Below are positions 6,440-8,443 of a DNA stretch of 8,443 nt, piece by piece. The position numbers and the translations under genes were made by a program. The notes below the pieces were generated by a model, which was not told the origin of the DNA, ran no database searches, and saw only the letters and a program-made list of their open reading frames with translations. Numbering within the stretch: the first letter of the stretch is position 1; each line of letters begins with the position of its first letter. This DNA comes from F1-20-MAGs119 sp041164425 (GTDB taxonomy: Bacteria > Actinomycetota > Acidimicrobiia > Acidimicrobiales > Ilumatobacteraceae): NCBI GenBank assembly GCA_041164425.1, contig JBEAPO010000025.1, positions 1 to 8,443 of the forward strand, given 5' to 3'.

Positions 6440-7392
6440 GCTGTCACGCCGACGGCAGCAAGGCACGTGCGGGTGAGTTCCGCCGCGACGTCGGGCGATT
6501 TCATGATCGTGTCGGCGACGACGCAGCGTACGCCTTCGGCCTCGATCAACGGTGCGAGGGCGACATCGGCCGTGTCGATCACCAGTGTCCCGGCGATGGG
6601 GGCGTAGAGCCGCGCGACGCCGACGACCGACGCCTCGTGCCCGAGTTCGGTGAGCATTCGGTCGGCTGGTCCCTTCAGTGCCGCACCGGCGACGATGGGC
6701 GACACCGCAACGACGGTGTCACGACGTGACGCGAGTGCTTCGTCGAAGCCGGCGAGTGCACGCATCGGGCCGATCGACACGATCGGGTTCGACGGAGCGA
6801 TGACCACCGCACGTGATGAGCGCAGTTCGGGCAAGCCCTCTGCGCGCGCTGTCGATGCACCCTCGAAGCGCACGGCGCGCACCGGAACGTCGTGGCGCAG
6901 TTTCACGAAGTACTCCTGGAACGCAACGTCGCTGCCATCGGCAAGGGTGAGGATGGTCGACACGCGATCGTTCGACATCGGCAAGACGCGGAACTCGACG
7001 CCGAACGCGCGCACGATTTCTGCTGTCACCTGTTCGAGGGTTGCGCCCTCCGCGAGGCGTGTCGTGCGGTAGAAGTGCGTTGCGAGGTCGCGGTTGCCGA
7101 GACCGAACCAGTTCTCGCCCGCGTGTGATGTGGTCGGACGCACCGCGGTGAACCGTTCGAGGGACTGCATCGTCGTCCACGCTTCATCGGAAAGGCCCCA
7201 GCCGCGTTCGGGATCGATCGCATTCGACACGGTGTACGTGACCGTGTCGAGGTCGGGTGAGATCGAAAGGCCGTGCATCACCGTGTCGTCTCCGGTGTTG
7301 ACGATCGTGACGAGTTCATCGGCGGCAACAACCGTTGCCGCACCGCGCAAGAGTCGCGCCGCACCCACACCACCCGAAACAACGGTGATCAT
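6436..7392 (-). CDS. cofD: 2-phospho-L-lactate transferase family protein (CofD/FbiA)
   Basis: CofD joins the activated phospholactyl or phosphoenolpyruvyl group from a guanosine diphosphate carrier to the deazaflavin Fo. The product is F420-0 or, as shown for mycobacterial FbiA, dehydro-F420-0. The 318-residue length matches the family. Conserved stretches are GGVGAARLLRG (7-17), IVNTGDD (30-36), LGNRDLATH (98-106), MSNDRV (139-144), SNPIVSIGP (201-209), SPIVAGAALKGPA (231-243) and DTAD (273-276). In the SPIVGG motif the second-last Gly is Ala, a mild change. The ATG at 7392 places the first strand and glycine loop right at the N-terminus, as in homologues. No clear ribosome site precedes it. 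It is the first gene of a two-gene F420 operon, divergent from gmd by 62 bases. Confidence 0.95.
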   Translation of the reverse strand: MITVVSGGVGAARLLRGAATVVAADELVTIVNTGDDTVMHGLSISPDLDTVTYTVSNAIDPERGWGLSDEAWTTMQSLERFTAVRPTTSHAGENWFGLGNRDLATHFYRTTRLAEGATLEQVTAEIVRAFGVEFRVLPMSNDRVSTILTLADGSDVAFQEYFVKLRHDVPVRAVRFEGASTARAEGLPELRSSRAVVIAPSNPIVSIGPMRALAGFDEALASRRDTVVAVSPIVAGAALKGPADRMLTELGHEASVVGVARLYAPIAGTLVIDTADVALAPLIEAEGVRCVVADTIMKSPDVAAELTRTCLAAVGVTA

Positions 7393-7419
7393 TGGTCGAC
7401 CCGGCCACGCACGCCCTCG

Positions 7420-7425
7420 ATCGTA
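7420..7425 (-). promoter_or_regulatory. Weak candidate -10 element for cofD-cofE
   Basis: Read on the minus strand this is TACGAT, a TANNNT match 27 bases before the cofD ATG, which would give a leader of about 20 bases. It is the best candidate in the 62-base divergent gap (7393-7454), but no -35 or ribosome site supports it. Confidence 0.2.
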
Positions 7426-7435
7426 GGGGCGGCAC

Positions 7436-7444
7436 TGTTAGAGT
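7436..7444 (+). promoter_or_regulatory. Extended -10 element for gmd
   Basis: TGTTAGAGT reads as TG, one base, then TAGAGT, an extended -10 of the TANNNT type ending ten bases before the gmd ATG at 7455. The gap has no Shine-Dalgarno sequence, so a transcript with zero to four leader bases is expected. Confidence 0.45.
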
Positions 7445-7454
7445 CGGCATCCGT

Positions 7455-8441
7455 ATGGCACGCGCACTCATCACGGGCATCACCGGCCAGGACGGCCAGC
7501 ACTTGGCCGAATTCCTCCACGAGAAGGGCTACGAGGTGTTCGGCGTCGTGAAGGGCCAGAACAACCCGCGCGCGCAACAGATCCGCGAAGAGTTCCCCTT
7601 CGTGCAGGTGCTCTCTGGCGACCTCACCGACCTGCCCAGCCTGGTGTCGTGTCTCGAAACCGCACAACCGACCGAGGTCTACAACCTCGGCGCGATTTCG
7701 TTCGTGCACTTCTCCTGGACGCAGGCCGAACTGACGGCCAACACCACGGGTCTCGGCGTGCTGCGCATGCTCGAGGCAATCCGCATGGTCGGCGGCCAGC
7801 AGAACAACCCGATCCGCTTCTACCAGGCCTCGTCGTCGGAGATGTTTGGCAAGGTGCGTGAGGTTCCACAGAGCGAACTCACACCCTTCCATCCACGTTC
7901 GCCCTACGGGTGCGCCAAGGTGTTCGGCCACGACATCACCGTCAACTACCGCGAGAGCTACGGCCTCTACGCATGCTCGGGCATCCTCTTCAACCACGAG
8001 GGTCCGCGTCGCGGTCTCGAGTTCGTGACACGCAAAATCTCGAACGCCGTCGCACGCATCAAGCTGGGCGTGCAAGAAGACATCTCGCTCGGCAACCTCG
8101 ACGCCAAGCGCGACTGGGGTTACGCGGGTGACTACGTGAAGGCGATGTGGCTGATGCTGCAGCAGCCCGAGCCCGACGACTACGTGGTCGCCACCGGCGA
8201 AACACACAGCATCGAGGAATTCCTCGAACTCGCATTCGCCGAAGTCGGTATCAGCGACTGGCGTCCGTACGTCAAGCAGGACCCGCGTTTCTTCCGGCCT
8301 GCCGAGGTCGACCTGCTGATCGGCGACCCGACCAAGGCCAAGACGAAACTGGGCTGGAAGCCCGAGGTCGACTTCGCGGGTCTGGTGCAGATGATGGTGC
8401 GCCACGACCTCGCGGTCGAGTCGGCGAAGCTTTCGAAATAG
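7455..8441 (+). CDS. gmd: GDP-mannose 4,6-dehydratase
   Basis: Converts GDP-D-mannose to GDP-4-keto-6-deoxy-D-mannose, the branch point to GDP-L-fucose and GDP-D-rhamnose; NADP-dependent and cytosolic. The 328-residue protein opens with ALITGITGQDGQHLAEFL (4-21), the GMD version of the dinucleotide loop. It continues with YNLGAISFVHFSW (76-88), YQASSSEMFGKV (123-134) and SPYGCAK (149-155, catalytic Tyr151 and Lys155). Next come LFNHEGPRRG (178-187), VTRKIS (191-196), KRDWGYAGDYVKAMW (218-232) and RPAEVDLLIGDPTKAK (281-296). Ser127 replaces the Thr found in E. coli GMD (TSE to SSE), a conservative change. The ATG at 7455 is preferred to an in-frame start at 7392, which would add 21 unrelated residues and overlap the cofD start. 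The complete gene ends two bases before the window edge; the next gene, possibly the matching reductase or epimerase, is out of view. Confidence 0.95.
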   Translation: MARALITGITGQDGQHLAEFLHEKGYEVFGVVKGQNNPRAQQIREEFPFVQVLSGDLTDLPSLVSCLETAQPTEVYNLGAISFVHFSWTQAELTANTTGLGVLRMLEAIRMVGGQQNNPIRFYQASSSEMFGKVREVPQSELTPFHPRSPYGCAKVFGHDITVNYRESYGLYACSGILFNHEGPRRGLEFVTRKISNAVARIKLGVQEDISLGNLDAKRDWGYAGDYVKAMWLMLQQPEPDDYVVATGETHSIEEFLELAFAEVGISDWRPYVKQDPRFFRPAEVDLLIGDPTKAKTKLGWKPEVDFAGLVQMMVRHDLAVESAKLSK

Positions 8442-8443
8442 TC

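Noticed and set aside
6440..6466. Longer cofE start at 6466.
   Set aside because: Adds nine residues overlapping the cofD end; the ATG at 6439 forms the usual ATGA coupling.
7394..7401. Palindrome GGTCGACC next to the cofD start as an operator.
   Set aside because: Eight-base GC-rich palindromes occur by chance in such DNA, and no second copy or longer dyad is seen nearby.
7392..7454. Upstream in-frame ATG as the gmd start.
   Set aside because: It would add 21 residues unlike any GMD and overlap the first base of cofD; the ATG at 7455 puts the dinucleotide loop at the expected place and has a -10 element before it.
7389..8405. A 338-residue minus-strand frame opposite gmd.
   Set aside because: gmd is unmistakable on the plus strand; the antisense product shows no domain and is a composition shadow.

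Overview
The window is dense, G+C-rich DNA with a strong preference for G or C at third codon positions. It has GTG as well as ATG starts, one-base and four-base gene overlaps, and two coenzyme F420 biosynthesis genes. Together these point to an actinobacterium. The Thr-rich tail of one membrane protein and the TAGNNT motifs just before two starts that lack a Shine-Dalgarno site make an Acidimicrobiia-type lineage my best guess (inference, not tested).

Layout. Positions 3-3015 (+): the 3' part of one GT4 glycosyltransferase and two complete ones, joined by TGATG stop/start overlaps. This looks like the end of an operon that builds a surface glycan. Positions 3028-3795 (+): a membrane-anchored protein of no recognised family. 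All six of its histidines lie in three HxH pairs, and it ends in a Thr-rich tail. Positions 3803-4795 (+): a nucleotidyltransferase with a left-handed beta-helix tail, most like mannose-1-phosphate guanylyltransferase. Positions 4795-5703 (+): an extended SDR whose binding motifs are intact but whose catalytic Ser/Thr and YxxxK appear to be missing. Positions 5717-7392 (-): cofE and cofD of F420 synthesis, overlapping by ATGA and converging on the SDR gene with a 13-bp gap. Positions 7455-8441 (+): gmd, GDP-mannose 4,6-dehydratase, divergent from cofD.

How it fits together. The guanylyltransferase-like protein would make GDP-mannose. Gmd would convert it to GDP-4-keto-6-deoxymannose, the precursor of GDP-fucose or GDP-rhamnose. 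The GT4 enzymes would transfer sugars to a cell-surface polymer. The F420 genes are not functionally tied to this, but fbiA-fbiB facing a manB-type gene is also the arrangement in Mycobacterium tuberculosis, so the juxtaposition may be old. The least explained items are the triple-HxH membrane protein and the catalytically degenerate SDR.
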